From contig NZ_PQIG01000081.1 in assembly GCF_012349115.1 (NCBI RefSeq), forward strand, positions 1 to 64,000: a stretch of 64,000 bases of DNA, given 5' to 3'. The notes under the pieces were generated by a model, which searched no databases, was not told the DNA's origin, and saw only the letters and a program-made list of their open reading frames with translations. The DNA is from Rhizobium ruizarguesonis (GTDB lineage Bacteria > Pseudomonadota > Alphaproteobacteria > Rhizobiales > Rhizobiaceae). Both the position numbers and the translations under genes were made by a program. This document shows, one piece after another, positions 17,522 to 26,635 of the stretch (position 1 is the stretch's first letter; every line of letters begins with the position of its first letter).

Positions 17522-19456
17522 ATGGGGCGTCGGTTTTTCGGATTTTGCTTTGCGCTGCTGTTGATGCTCGCGGCTCCGGCGGTGTTTGCCGCCGAGGTTA
17601 TCGACAGCTTCGCCTCCGATATCACGCTCGAAAAGAGCGGAGCGATGACGGTGACGGAAACGATCACCGTTAATGCAGAGAACAACCAGATCAACCACGG
17701 CATCTTCCGTGACTTCCCGCTCCATTTCACCGATGCCGCGGGCCGCCGCCGCAGCGTCGATTTCGATGTGGTGTCGGTCCAGCGCGATGGCGATAACGAG
17801 CCCTGGCACACCGAATCGATATCGGGCGGCATCCGCATCTATGCCGGTTCTGCCGATGTGACGGTGACGCCGGGCCGTCATCGATATGTCTTCACCTACA
17901 GGACCAACCGCCAGATCCGCTATTTCGACGATCATGACGAACTCTATTGGAACGTCACCGGCAATGGCTGGATCTTCCCGATCCGCTTGGCAACCGCGAC
18001 GGTGAAGCTGCCGCCTGCCGTCGGCGCGGCGGAGACGACCTTCTTCACCGGCCCCCAAGGCGCGACGGAAAAGAATGCCCGCGTCAGCGAAACCGGCGCT
18101 GGCCTGGTCTTTTCCACCACCGCGCCGCTCGATGCCCACGAAGGCCTAACCTTCGCGATCCGCATGCCGAAGGGTTCGATCGATCCGCCGAGCGCGGATA
18201 TGGAAAGCACCTGGTGGTTGAAGGACAACCGCAATTATTTCATCGGCTTCGGCGGCCTGATCCTCGTTTTCGCCTATTACACGCGCTCCTGGCTGAAGGT
18301 CGGCCGCGATCCTGCCCGCGGCGTCGTCGTGCCGCGCTGGGACGCGCCTGATGGTATCTCGCCGGCGCTGGTCAACTACATCGACAACAAGGGTTTCTCT
18401 GGCGAGGGCTGGACGGCGCTTTCCGCCACCGCGCTCAATCTTGCCGTCCGCGGTTACGTAAAGCTCGAAGATCTGGAGAATTCGATCGTCATCCAAGGCA
18501 CCGGCAAGCCGCTCGGCAAGGAGAAATTCCAGGCCGGCGAGATCGAACTGCTGAAGGTTGCCGGCGGCGCCGGCTCGACGCTGACGATCGACAAGGCCAA
18601 TGGCGAGCGGGTGAAGTCCGTCGGCCAGGCCTTCCGCTCGGCGATCGAGAAGGAACACCGCGGCAAATATTACAATTCCAACCTCGGTTATACCGCAGGC
18701 GGCGTCGTGCTCAGCGCCGCCGCCCTGGTGATACTGTTCGTCTTCGGTTCGCTGGAGCCCGACACGATCGCGCTCATGCTGATTCCAATCGCCATCTCGG
18801 TCTTCGTCGCGGTGTTCGTCGCCGGCCTCGTCAGATCGCTGCATCGCGGCAAGTCGCTGTTCGGCAAGATCATCGCCATCATCTCCGCCGCGATCGGCGC
18901 CTTCGTCGGCATCAGCATCCTGGCGATCTTGGTGATGGCGCTCACCTCGTCGCTGATGGAGCTGCATGAAACGCCGATGCTCTTTGCCGTCGGCGGCATC
19001 GTGCTTTTGAACATCCTCTATTTCTTCATCATGGGCGCGCCGACCCCGCTCGGCGCCAAGATGATGGATGGCATAGACGGCCTGCGCCAGTATCTGACGC
19101 TTGCCGAGAAGGACCGGATGAACACGGCCGGCGCCCCGAAAATGTCGCCGCAGCATTTCGAGACGCTGCTGCCCTATGCGGTGGCGCTCGGCGTCGAAAA
19201 GCCCTGGTCGCGCACTTTCGAAACCTGGCTTGCGGCAGCTGCCGCCGGTGCGGCCGCTGCCTATGCGCCTGCCTGGTATGCCGGCAATTTCAACAGTGGC
19301 AGCTTCTCCGATCGTATCGGCGGCTTTTCCTCTTCCATGGCCTCGACCATTGCTTCGACGATTCCCTCGCCGCCGCCATCGAGTTCTTCCTCCGGTTTTT
19401 CCGGCGGCGGCTCGTCCGGCGGGGGCGGCGGAGGCGGCGGAGGCGGGGGTTGGTAG
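17522..19456 (+). CDS. DUF2207 membrane protein with glycine-rich tail
   Basis: A 644-residue protein. A signal peptide (MGRRFFGFCFALLLMLAAPA, cut near FAAEV) is followed by the exported DUF2207 beta-rich domain (SFASDITLEKSGAMTVTETI; GIFRDFPLHF; DDHDELYWNVTGNGW), a transmembrane segment near residue 240, a cytoplasmic section, two or three further helices around 390-510, and a serine/glycine-rich end with a run of eleven glycines. The family is uncharacterised. It begins 36 bases after aroA and probably functions with lemA. Confidence 0.85.
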   Translation: MGRRFFGFCFALLLMLAAPAVFAAEVIDSFASDITLEKSGAMTVTETITVNAENNQINHGIFRDFPLHFTDAAGRRRSVDFDVVSVQRDGDNEPWHTESISGGIRIYAGSADVTVTPGRHRYVFTYRTNRQIRYFDDHDELYWNVTGNGWIFPIRLATATVKLPPAVGAAETTFFTGPQGATEKNARVSETGAGLVFSTTAPLDAHEGLTFAIRMPKGSIDPPSADMESTWWLKDNRNYFIGFGGLILVFAYYTRSWLKVGRDPARGVVVPRWDAPDGISPALVNYIDNKGFSGEGWTALSATALNLAVRGYVKLEDLENSIVIQGTGKPLGKEKFQAGEIELLKVAGGAGSTLTIDKANGERVKSVGQAFRSAIEKEHRGKYYNSNLGYTAGGVVLSAAALVILFVFGSLEPDTIALMLIPIAISVFVAVFVAGLVRSLHRGKSLFGKIIAIISAAIGAFVGISILAILVMALTSSLMELHETPMLFAVGGIVLLNILYFFIMGAPTPLGAKMMDGIDGLRQYLTLAEKDRMNTAGAPKMSPQHFETLLPYAVALGVEKPWSRTFETWLAAAAAGAAAAYAPAWYAGNFNSGSFSDRIGGFSSSMASTIASTIPSPPPSSSSSGFSGGGSSGGGGGGGGGGGW

Positions 19457-19520
19457 CTTTCCCGCTTGACCTTTCGGTCCTTCGCCCTTAACCGCCAGAC
19501 GAAACAGGAAAGGGTGGCGC

Positions 19521-20798
19521 ATGAAGGTTCTGTTGATCGGATCGGGCGGACGCGAGCATGCGCTCGCCTGGAAGCTGGCGCAATCGCCGTTGATGACGGA
19601 ATTCTACGCCGCACCCGGCAATCCCGGCATTGCCGAACACGCCGTGCTGGTGCCCGTTGACATCGAGGATCACCAAGCGGTCGCGACCTTCTGCAAGGAC
19701 AAGGCGATCGATTTCATCGTCGTCGGCCCGGAGGCGCCGCTGGTTGCCGGCCTCGCCGACCGGCTGCGCGCCGATGGCCTGGCGGTTTTCGGTCCCTCCG
19801 CTGCCGCAGCCCAGCTCGAGGGTTCCAAAGGCTTCACCAAGGATATCTGCGCCCGCTACGATATTCCGACAGGCGCCTACCAGCGCTTCAACAATGGACC
19901 GAAGGCGAAAGCCTATATCCGCGTCGAGGGCGCGCCGATCGTCGTCAAGGCCGACGGCCTTGCCGCCGGCAAGGGCGTGACGGTTGCGATGACGCTCGAT
20001 GAAGCTTTGGCCGCCGTCGACGACTGCTTCGAAGGCGCCTTTGGCGCTGCCGGCGCCGAAGTCGTCGTCGAGGCCTATCTCGATGGCGAGGAGGCGAGCT
20101 TCTTCTGCCTTTGCGATGGCAAACATGCGCTACCGCTCGCAACCGCCCAGGATCACAAGCGGGTGGGCGAGGGCGATACCGGCGTCAATACCGGCGGCAT
20201 GGGCGCCTATTCGCCGGCGCCTGTGATGACCGCCCAGATGGTCGAGCGCACGATGAAAGAGATCATCGAACCGACGATGCGCGGCATGGCCGAGAGCGGT
20301 CATCCTTTCTCCGGCGTCTTTTTCGCCGGGCTGATGATCACCCAGAAGGGGCCGGAGCTGATCGAATACAATGTCCGCTTCGGCGATCCCGAATGCCAGG
20401 TGATGATGATGCGGTTGAAGAGCGATCTCCTGCCGCTGCTGCTTGCCACCGCCAATGGCACGCTCGATCAGGTCAACGCCGAATGGAACGACGATCCGGC
20501 GCTGACGGTGGTCATGGCTTCGAAGGGCTATCCCGGCGCCTACGAGAAGAATACGCCGATCCTCTCCCTGCCTGATGCAGGCGAGGGCGAGAAGGTGTTT
20601 CATGCCGGCACGGGTCTGAAAGACGGTGCACTGGTTGCGACCGGCGGCCGCGTGCTGAATGTTACCGCGTCGGGCGGCACGGTCGCCGAGGCCAAGGACC
20701 GCGCCTACGCGCTGCTCGACAGGGTGAGATGGGAAAACGGCTTCTGCCGGCGTGACATCGGCTGGCGGGCGATCGAGCGCGAAACCGGCTCGGAATGA
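19521..20798 (+). CDS. purD: Phosphoribosylamine--glycine ligase
   Basis: A 425-residue GARS enzyme, second step of purine synthesis. The N-terminal KVLLIGSGGREHALAWKLAQ, the ATP-grasp segments VKADGLAAGKGVTVAMTLDE and EEASFFCLCDGKHALPL, DTGVNTGGMGAYSPAPV and the NVRFGDPECQ motif are all intact, and the length is normal. The start follows GGAAAGG by eight bases. Confidence 0.95.
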   Translation: MKVLLIGSGGREHALAWKLAQSPLMTEFYAAPGNPGIAEHAVLVPVDIEDHQAVATFCKDKAIDFIVVGPEAPLVAGLADRLRADGLAVFGPSAAAAQLEGSKGFTKDICARYDIPTGAYQRFNNGPKAKAYIRVEGAPIVVKADGLAAGKGVTVAMTLDEALAAVDDCFEGAFGAAGAEVVVEAYLDGEEASFFCLCDGKHALPLATAQDHKRVGEGDTGVNTGGMGAYSPAPVMTAQMVERTMKEIIEPTMRGMAESGHPFSGVFFAGLMITQKGPELIEYNVRFGDPECQVMMMRLKSDLLPLLLATANGTLDQVNAEWNDDPALTVVMASKGYPGAYEKNTPILSLPDAGEGEKVFHAGTGLKDGALVATGGRVLNVTASGGTVAEAKDRAYALLDRVRWENGFCRRDIGWRAIERETGSE

Positions 20799-20897
20799 GT
20801 ATAAACCGGCCCGTTCTTTAAATTTTTACCCTTTCCCCTGACGGGATAGAAACAAAGCTGCGCTAATTTGCTCCCAAGATGAGACGGAGTAGCGTTG

Positions 20898-21359
20898 ATG
20901 CGTCAGATTTTCCTCGGTGCGGCAATCCTGCTGATGGCAGGTTCTGCGATGGCGTCCTCGATAGAGGTGGTCGGCAAGACTGCGCCGCGCGATGATGGCA
21001 GCATCGTTACCGAAACCTGCGCCCATTGCCCGCCGCTCCAGGCCGAGCTGACCAAGAAGGACTATACGGTGCCGGAGCTGAAGCCCGGCGTCCTCCAGGC
21101 GAGTGAAATCCGCGATGTCGGCGGTGAAAAGAAGATCTATCGCACCGAAGGCTGGATGGGCGGCTCGCCCGTCGTTTTCGTCAGCAAGGCGACGCCTGAA
21201 TCCATGATTGCGGCCGCGCCGGCGGCGGCGCCGGTAGACGGCATCGACATGAATGCAACCACCGCGGCCGTCATTGGCGGCGACGCCAAGCCCGTTGTGG
21301 CAGGTATGGCGGAACAACCGGCAGCGCTTAACGCTTCCGAATTCAAGCTGCGTTTCTAG
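20898..21359 (+). CDS. Small secreted protein, HPE1-like
   Basis: A 153-residue exported protein: signal peptide MRQIFLGAAILLMAGSAMA, then SSIEVVGKTAPRDDGS and ETCAHCPPLQAE with a CxxC pair. The C-terminal part is alanine/proline-rich. It resembles proteins annotated in rhizobia as plant virulence effector HPE1-like; I recall this only loosely and infer no effector function. ATG 20898 is preferred over the TTG directly before it. Confidence 0.55.
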   Translation: MRQIFLGAAILLMAGSAMASSIEVVGKTAPRDDGSIVTETCAHCPPLQAELTKKDYTVPELKPGVLQASEIRDVGGEKKIYRTEGWMGGSPVVFVSKATPESMIAAAPAAAPVDGIDMNATTAAVIGGDAKPVVAGMAEQPAALNASEFKLRF

Positions 21360-21361
21360 GA

Positions 21362-21405
21362 GCAACTTCCAGGAAAGCGCGTAGCGGCTTTCCGCCTGGA
21401 ATTGC
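21362..21405. repeat. Palindromic repeat family B, copy 1
   Basis: GCAACTTCCAGG ... CCTGGAATTGC arms around the core GGAAAGCGCGTAGCGGCTTTCC, followed by GTAAACAACAAA. It is a diverged copy of the element at 23621-23664 and directly follows the stop codon of the gene before it. Confidence 0.7.
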
Positions 21406-21795
21406 GTAAACAACAAATTCCCTGCCCCCGCCTGATCAAGATTTCGATCGTTTGGGGGGCCACCACTGGTGGGCCGAATGCACCCTCGATGAGCAGCGGG
21501 GGTGCATTCATGTTTTGATGCACCGGGCAAGCTGAGAATTCGAAAAAGAAATGATATTAGGCCTGCGGATGAAAATCCGTCGGTGTGCCTAACTCTACCC
21601 CCTGATTTTCAGGGAAGTTCACATCGCGAACAATAAAATTAAAGCTTTCTTATAGGGTGAGCATCAATTGTCACTTTACCCGGTCGCAGCATGTTTATTT
21701 TAGCAGCGGTAGACGCGTCCTCTTTTTCGGCGCGCTCGCACAGGCGGTAGAAAACCGCGCCGGAATGCAGCTATCCATTCCCGTTGCGAGGCGTC
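21406..21795 (+). promoter_or_regulatory. Chemoreceptor leader with alternative hairpins
   Basis: No gene is supported. A 13-base dyad CCACCACTGGTGG lies at 21460-21472. Next, GAATGCACCC (21476-21485) pairs perfectly with GGGTGCATTC (21500-21509), and the same right arm can instead pair with ATGCACC at 21518-21524. The two hairpins exclude each other. Closer to the receptor gene, the AT-rich stretch 21628-21655 could be a promoter. Function is unproven. Confidence 0.4.
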
Positions 21796-23619
21796 ATGAA
21801 AAATTTGAAGATATCGAAGCAGCTCATATTGCTTGTCGTCGGCCTGATGATCGCCTTTGCGATTGCCACCTCCCTGCAGATCCGCTCCTCGGTGGATGCG
21901 ATCTACAAGGAGCGCTATGACATGCTGCGGGCGGAGGTGCAGTCTGCAGTCTCTGTTCTCAAAATCTACCAGGCCAAGGTGACTGCCGGCGAAATGACGC
22001 TGGAAGACGCCCAGAAGCAGGCCTACGCCACGGTCAATGCGATGAAATACGACCCCGATGGCTATTTCTTCGGCTATAGCTACGACATCCAGATGATGTT
22101 CCATTATGATGCCGCGAAAGTCGGTCAGGTCAACAAGGGCCAGCCGGACAGCAAAGGCAAGCTCTATCGCGAAGAGCTGGTCAAGCTCGGGCAGCAGGGC
22201 GGCGGTCTCGTCGAATATTATTCCACAGCCAAACCGGGCCAGCCCGCTGGCGATTTTCGCAAGACGGCCTATGCACAGGCCTTCGATCCCTGGAAGGTCG
22301 TCGTCGTCACCGGCGTCTACATGGACGATCTCGATGCTCAGATAAACAGCACGATCCTGACCGCGCTCTCCGGCAGCATCGTTCTGTTCTTCCTTGCCAT
22401 GACAGCGGCATATTTCGTCATCCGCGGCATATCGGGACCTCTCAACAACGTCCATGCCGCCCTGCAGTCGGTCGCCGAAGAGGATGTTTCGATCACCATC
22501 CCGCATACCGGGATGAACAATGAAGTTGGGATGATGGCCAAGGCGACGCAGTCGCTGCAGGAAAAGATCAGGGAACGCCATGCGATGTCGGATCGCGAGG
22601 CGGCCCAGCAGCTGGCGCTGGAAAGCGAGCGCGAAAACAATCTGCGCCAGCAGCAGGATGAAGCAACGTTGCAGGCGCGGGTGGTGACGACGATCGGCCA
22701 GGCGCTGGCGATGATTGCCCGTGGCGATCTCACCGTCCGCTGCGCCGATCTCGGCCAGAAATACGCCGCCCTTCGCGACAACTTCAACGATGCGTTGTCG
22801 CATCTCGAAGCCGCCATGGCCAAGGTCAGCGCCAAGGGCACCGACATCGGCACCAGCAAGGAAGAGATCCGCCGCGCCTCCAACGAGCTGTCGCAGCGCA
22901 CCGAGCGCCAGGCCGCCAGCCTGGAGGAAACCTCAGCCGCTCTCGATGAGCTCACCGTCGCCGTCCGCCAGACGGCCGATGGCGCCCATGAGGCGAGCAA
23001 GCGCGTCCATTCGGTCAGCACCGAAGCCACCCATAGCGATGCGATCGTCACCCAGGCGATCGAGGCGATGAGCGGCATCGAGAAGTCGTCCTCGGAGATT
23101 ACCAAGATCATCGGCGTCATCGACGAAATCGCCTTCCAGACCAACCTTCTGGCGCTGAATGCCGGCGTCGAGGCAGCCCGCGCCGGTGAATCCGGCAAGG
23201 GTTTTGCGGTCGTCGCTCAGGAAGTGCGCGAACTCGCCCAGCGTTCCGCCGCTGCCGCCAAGGAGATCAAGGACCAGATCGCCCGCTCCTCCAGCCAGGT
23301 CGACCATGGCGTCCGCCTGGTCGGCGAGGCAGGCGAGGCGCTGAAGCGCATCTCCGACCAGATCAAGGCCGCCAACGAGATCGTCGCCAAGATCGCCCAT
23401 AGCGCCTCCGAACAGGATACGACGCTGCGCTCGATCTCCTCGTCGATGAACCAGCTCGATGCCGCCACCCAGCAGAATGCCGCCATGGCCGAGGAGACCA
23501 CGGCATCGGCCGAGACGCTGGCCAGCGATACCGACGAGCTGATCGATCTCATCCGCGGCTTCCGCGTCAGTGGCGAAAGCGCTGCCCCGGCCATGCATCA
23601 GGGTCGCCGCGCCGCCTAG
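21796..23619 (+). CDS. Methyl-accepting chemotaxis protein with a periplasmic Cache domain
   Basis: A 607-residue chemoreceptor. An N-terminal transmembrane helix (ISKQLILLVVGLMIAFAIAT) is followed by a periplasmic single Cache-type domain (AEVQSAVSVLKIYQ; YATVNAMKYDPDGYFFGYSY; GGLVEYYSTAKPG), a second helix around residue 190-215, HAMP, and the cytoplasmic hairpin with the CheA/CheW-binding tip (IIGVIDEIAFQTNLLALNAG, then EVRELAQRSA). The C-terminus lacks a CheR-tether pentapeptide. The ligand is unknown. ATG 21796 is preferred over an upstream TTG. Confidence 0.92.
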   Translation: MKNLKISKQLILLVVGLMIAFAIATSLQIRSSVDAIYKERYDMLRAEVQSAVSVLKIYQAKVTAGEMTLEDAQKQAYATVNAMKYDPDGYFFGYSYDIQMMFHYDAAKVGQVNKGQPDSKGKLYREELVKLGQQGGGLVEYYSTAKPGQPAGDFRKTAYAQAFDPWKVVVVTGVYMDDLDAQINSTILTALSGSIVLFFLAMTAAYFVIRGISGPLNNVHAALQSVAEEDVSITIPHTGMNNEVGMMAKATQSLQEKIRERHAMSDREAAQQLALESERENNLRQQQDEATLQARVVTTIGQALAMIARGDLTVRCADLGQKYAALRDNFNDALSHLEAAMAKVSAKGTDIGTSKEEIRRASNELSQRTERQAASLEETSAALDELTVAVRQTADGAHEASKRVHSVSTEATHSDAIVTQAIEAMSGIEKSSSEITKIIGVIDEIAFQTNLLALNAGVEAARAGESGKGFAVVAQEVRELAQRSAAAAKEIKDQIARSSSQVDHGVRLVGEAGEALKRISDQIKAANEIVAKIAHSASEQDTTLRSISSSMNQLDAATQQNAAMAEETTASAETLASDTDELIDLIRGFRVSGESAAPAMHQGRRAA

Positions 23620-23620
23620 C

Positions 23621-23664
23621 GCAATTCCAGGAAAAGTGTGTAGCGGTTTTCCGTCAGGAATTGC
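23621..23664. repeat. Palindromic repeat family B, copy 2
   Basis: GCAATTCC ... GGAATTGC arms around the core GGAAAAGTGTGTAGCGGTTTTCC, followed by GTAAAAACAAAAACG. It starts two bases after the chemoreceptor stop codon. Confidence 0.75.
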
Positions 23665-23717
23665 GTAAAAACAAAAACGACGCGGGGACAAAAGCGTTTT
23701 TATCACCAAATTTTTAG

Positions 23718-23747
23718 CGGCCGTCGGTTCTCCGGCGGCCGTGCCTT
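23718..23747 (+). terminator. Probable terminator after the chemoreceptor gene
   Basis: CGGCCGTCGG (23718-23727) pairs with CCGGCGGCCG (23732-23741) over 10 bp with a TTCT loop, followed by TGCCTTTTG. It lies between the convergent chemoreceptor and DUF523 genes. The T run is short. Confidence 0.5.
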
Positions 23748-23754
23748 TTGAGGC

Positions 23755-24243
23755 TCATTGCCCGATACGCTCGATCAGCTGTTCGATCTCGCGATCGGAA
23801 AACACCTCGACGCCATCAGCTTTCAGCGCCGCCGCCGTCACGCCGGCGCCGGCCTGCTTGCGGCCGGAAAACGTGCCGTCATAGATGAAACCGGATCCGC
23901 AGGAGGGGCTGCCGTCGATGAGCAGCGCATAGTGGCAGCCGGCCTGCCTTGCGAGCGCCACGGCATTTTCCGCCGCCAGCAGGAACTCTTCCGTTACGTC
24001 GGCGCCCGTCAGCTCGACAACCCGCGCCTTGCCGGCCAGCACCTCTTCGCCGCTTGCCGCCTCAGCAATCTCCGCCGGCGGCCGCGGCACCGTCATGCCC
24101 GCCGACATCTCCGGACAGATCGTCACCAACCGGCCCTCGGCCCGCCATGTCTCGATTACCGGATGAAGCAACGGCTTCGCCCGCCCGTCATAGCGGACGG
24201 CGTGCCCCATGAGACAGGCGCTGACGAGAATCTTGCTCTGCAT
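23755..24243 (-). CDS. DUF523 domain protein
   Basis: A 162-residue protein of the DUF523 family. Characteristic segments are KILVSACLMGHAVRYDGRAK with a conserved cysteine, VTICPEMSAGMTVPRPPAEI, and LIDGSPSCGSGFIYDGTFSG with a second conserved cysteine. The function is unknown. The ATG at 24243 starts directly at the conserved region. Confidence 0.85.
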   Translation of the reverse strand: MQSKILVSACLMGHAVRYDGRAKPLLHPVIETWRAEGRLVTICPEMSAGMTVPRPPAEIAEAASGEEVLAGKARVVELTGADVTEEFLLAAENAVALARQAGCHYALLIDGSPSCGSGFIYDGTFSGRKQAGAGVTAAALKADGVEVFSDREIEQLIERIGQ

Positions 24244-24301
24244 GTCTGCTTGAATACAGCCGGAGCCGCGGCAATGCCAGACCGCCGATGGCGGCCGAAC
24301 A

Positions 24302-26416
24302 TCACCCCGAAATCTTCGAGAAATCCGCAACCGTTCCCGTCGCCTCGCGGATCAGTCGCAGCAAAGCGAGACGGTTGGCGCGGATGGCGGCGTCCTCGTC
24401 GTTGACGAGCACGTCTTCGAAGAAGCGGTCGACCGGGCCGCGCAGTTTGGAAAGCGCTTCCATCGCCGAGCGGAAATCTTCCCCGGCAACCGCGTCCGAG
24501 GCATCCTTCGAGGCGCTTGAGATTGCGGCGAAGAGCTCTTTCTCGGCATCGAGCTTCAGAAGCGCTGGCGAAACGCCGTCGGCGATCACGGTGCCTTTCT
24601 TTTCCTCGGCGGCGAGCAGCTGCGTCGCGCGCTTGGTGCCGGCGAGCAGGTTCTTGCCGTCCTCCGAGGTGATGAAGGCGGTCAGCGCTTCGACGCGGCG
24701 CGCCACCATCAGCAGGTCGTCGGCATCGGGTGTCAGCACGGCGTCGATGAGATCGTGGCGGGCGCCCTGGTCGCGCAGATAGACCTTGAGACGATCGTGG
24801 AAGAAGGAGAGCAGGTCGCCATCCCTAGTTGTTGCCAGCAGCGGCAGGCGGATCCTTCGCTCCAGCAGGATCCTGACGACACCGAGGGCGGCCCGCCGCA
24901 GTGCAAACGGATCCTTCGACCCCGTCGGCTTTTCATCGATCGCCCAGAAGCCGATCAGCGTATCGAGCTTGTCGGCAAGGGCGGTGGTGATCGCCACCTT
25001 GTTTTCCGGCACACGATCCGACGGACCCTGTGGCTTGTAGTGGTCCTCGATCGCTGCGGCAACGGAGGCATCCTCACCCTGCAGCACCGCATATTTGCGG
25101 CCCATCAAGCCCTGCAGTTCCGGGAATTCGCCGACGGCCTCGGTGCGCAGATCGGCCTTGGCGAGCACGGCGGCGCGATCGACCAGAGCCGGGTCGGCGC
25201 CGGTGATGTCAGCCAATTCCTTGGCCAGCGTGCGGATGCGGGCGACACGCGCGCCCTGTGTGCCGAGCTTGGCATGGAACGTCACGTCAAGCGCATCGAG
25301 CTTGGCCATGCGCTGGTCGAGCGACTTGTTGATGTCGAGGCCGAACTTTGCCGCCGAAGCGGTGAGCGTTTCGAGATCCGGCAGGTTGCCCTGGTCGCGC
25401 TTCCAGAAATGCAGCGCATCCGAAAGCCGGGCCCGCACCACCTTGCCGTTGCCGTGAACGATTTCCTTGCCGCCATCGCTCGCCTGGATGTTGGAAACGA
25501 GGATGAACTTGTTCGAAAGCGTCTCCTCACCCTGTTTGCGGGTAACGAAGCACTTCTGGTTGGTCTTGATCGTCAGCCGGATAATCTCGGAGGGGATCGA
25601 GAGATAATCCTCCTCGAAGCTGCCCATCAGCACCTGCGGCCATTCGACGAGGCCGGAGACTTCCTCCAGCAGGCCTTCGTCTTCCACCAGCTCCAGCCCG
25701 TTGGCAAAGGCGATGTCGCGGGCGTCGTGCAGGATGATGTCCTTGCGCCGCTCGGCATCGAGGATCACCTTCGCCTTTTCCAGGTTCGCCGCATAATCGT
25801 CGAAGCGCCGCACCGTGATCGCCTCGGGCACATGGAAACGGTGGCCATAGGTGATGTTGGACGCAGTGATGCCGTCGATCTCGAAGGGGATAACGGTGGT
25901 CTCCTCATGCTCCGGCCCGAAAGTGCAGACGATCGACTGCAGCGGCCGCACCCAGCGCAGCGCGCCGGGCTTCGACGAGGCCTTGCCCCAGCGCATCGAT
26001 TTCGGCCAGGGAAAATCGCGGATGATGCCGGGCATCACATCGGTGACGATCTCTTCCGCCGCGCGGCCGGGCTTGGAAATGACCGCGACGTAGAAATCGC
26101 CCTTCTTCGGATCGCTCACCACCTGCGCCTCGGAGACCGAGGAAAGGCCGGCGCCGCGCAGAAAACCTTCGATCGCCTTTTCGTTGGCGTCGGTGCGCGG
26201 TCCCTTGCGTTCCTCGCGTACATCGGCCGAGCGGGCCGTCAGGCCATGGATGTCGAGCGCAAGCCGCCGCGGCGTCCAGTATTCGCGTGCGCCCTCGTAG
26301 GACAGACCCGCTTCGACAAGCGCATCGGTGACGAGCTTCTTCAGGTCGCCGGCAGCCTTGCGCTGCATGCGGGCCGGAATCTCTTCGGAGCGGAGTTCGA
26401 GAAGAAGGTTTGGCAT
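24302..26416 (-). CDS. glyS: Glycine--tRNA ligase beta subunit
   Basis: A 704-residue beta subunit, which binds tRNA-Gly. The N-terminus MPNLLLELRSEEIPARMQRK and motifs such as FPWPKSMRWG, SGLVEWPQVLMGSFEEDYL and TIKTNQKCFVTRKQ are diagnostic, as is the C-terminal DALR-like end with FFEDVLVNDED. It is unlinked from glyQ, which is on the other strand 9 kb to the left, so the subunits must be expressed from separate transcripts. Confidence 0.95.
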   Translation of the reverse strand: MPNLLLELRSEEIPARMQRKAAGDLKKLVTDALVEAGLSYEGAREYWTPRRLALDIHGLTARSADVREERKGPRTDANEKAIEGFLRGAGLSSVSEAQVVSDPKKGDFYVAVISKPGRAAEEIVTDVMPGIIRDFPWPKSMRWGKASSKPGALRWVRPLQSIVCTFGPEHEETTVIPFEIDGITASNITYGHRFHVPEAITVRRFDDYAANLEKAKVILDAERRKDIILHDARDIAFANGLELVEDEGLLEEVSGLVEWPQVLMGSFEEDYLSIPSEIIRLTIKTNQKCFVTRKQGEETLSNKFILVSNIQASDGGKEIVHGNGKVVRARLSDALHFWKRDQGNLPDLETLTASAAKFGLDINKSLDQRMAKLDALDVTFHAKLGTQGARVARIRTLAKELADITGADPALVDRAAVLAKADLRTEAVGEFPELQGLMGRKYAVLQGEDASVAAAIEDHYKPQGPSDRVPENKVAITTALADKLDTLIGFWAIDEKPTGSKDPFALRRAALGVVRILLERRIRLPLLATTRDGDLLSFFHDRLKVYLRDQGARHDLIDAVLTPDADDLLMVARRVEALTAFITSEDGKNLLAGTKRATQLLAAEEKKGTVIADGVSPALLKLDAEKELFAAISSASKDASDAVAGEDFRSAMEALSKLRGPVDRFFEDVLVNDEDAAIRANRLALLRLIREATGTVADFSKISG

Positions 26417-26635
26417 GTCGAATTTCCTTGCCTCCCGCGACAGGGGAGGGATGGCATGGGCGCCGGGTCAAAACGTTGCTTCTGCTAGCAAAGAATGGCG
26501 CATCTGCACAACCGCAAAATCGCCGCCTTTCCGGCATGCTTATCCTGTGGATCGGCGCTCGGCCGTAAACTCCAACATTGCCTTGCCGCTTTTCGCCGCT
26601 ATGGTCCCGCCACCTCTGTCGAAACAGGAAATCCC

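Noticed and set aside
24755..26488. Plus-strand open frame of 577 codons
   Set aside because: Antisense of glyS, with no recognisable motif.
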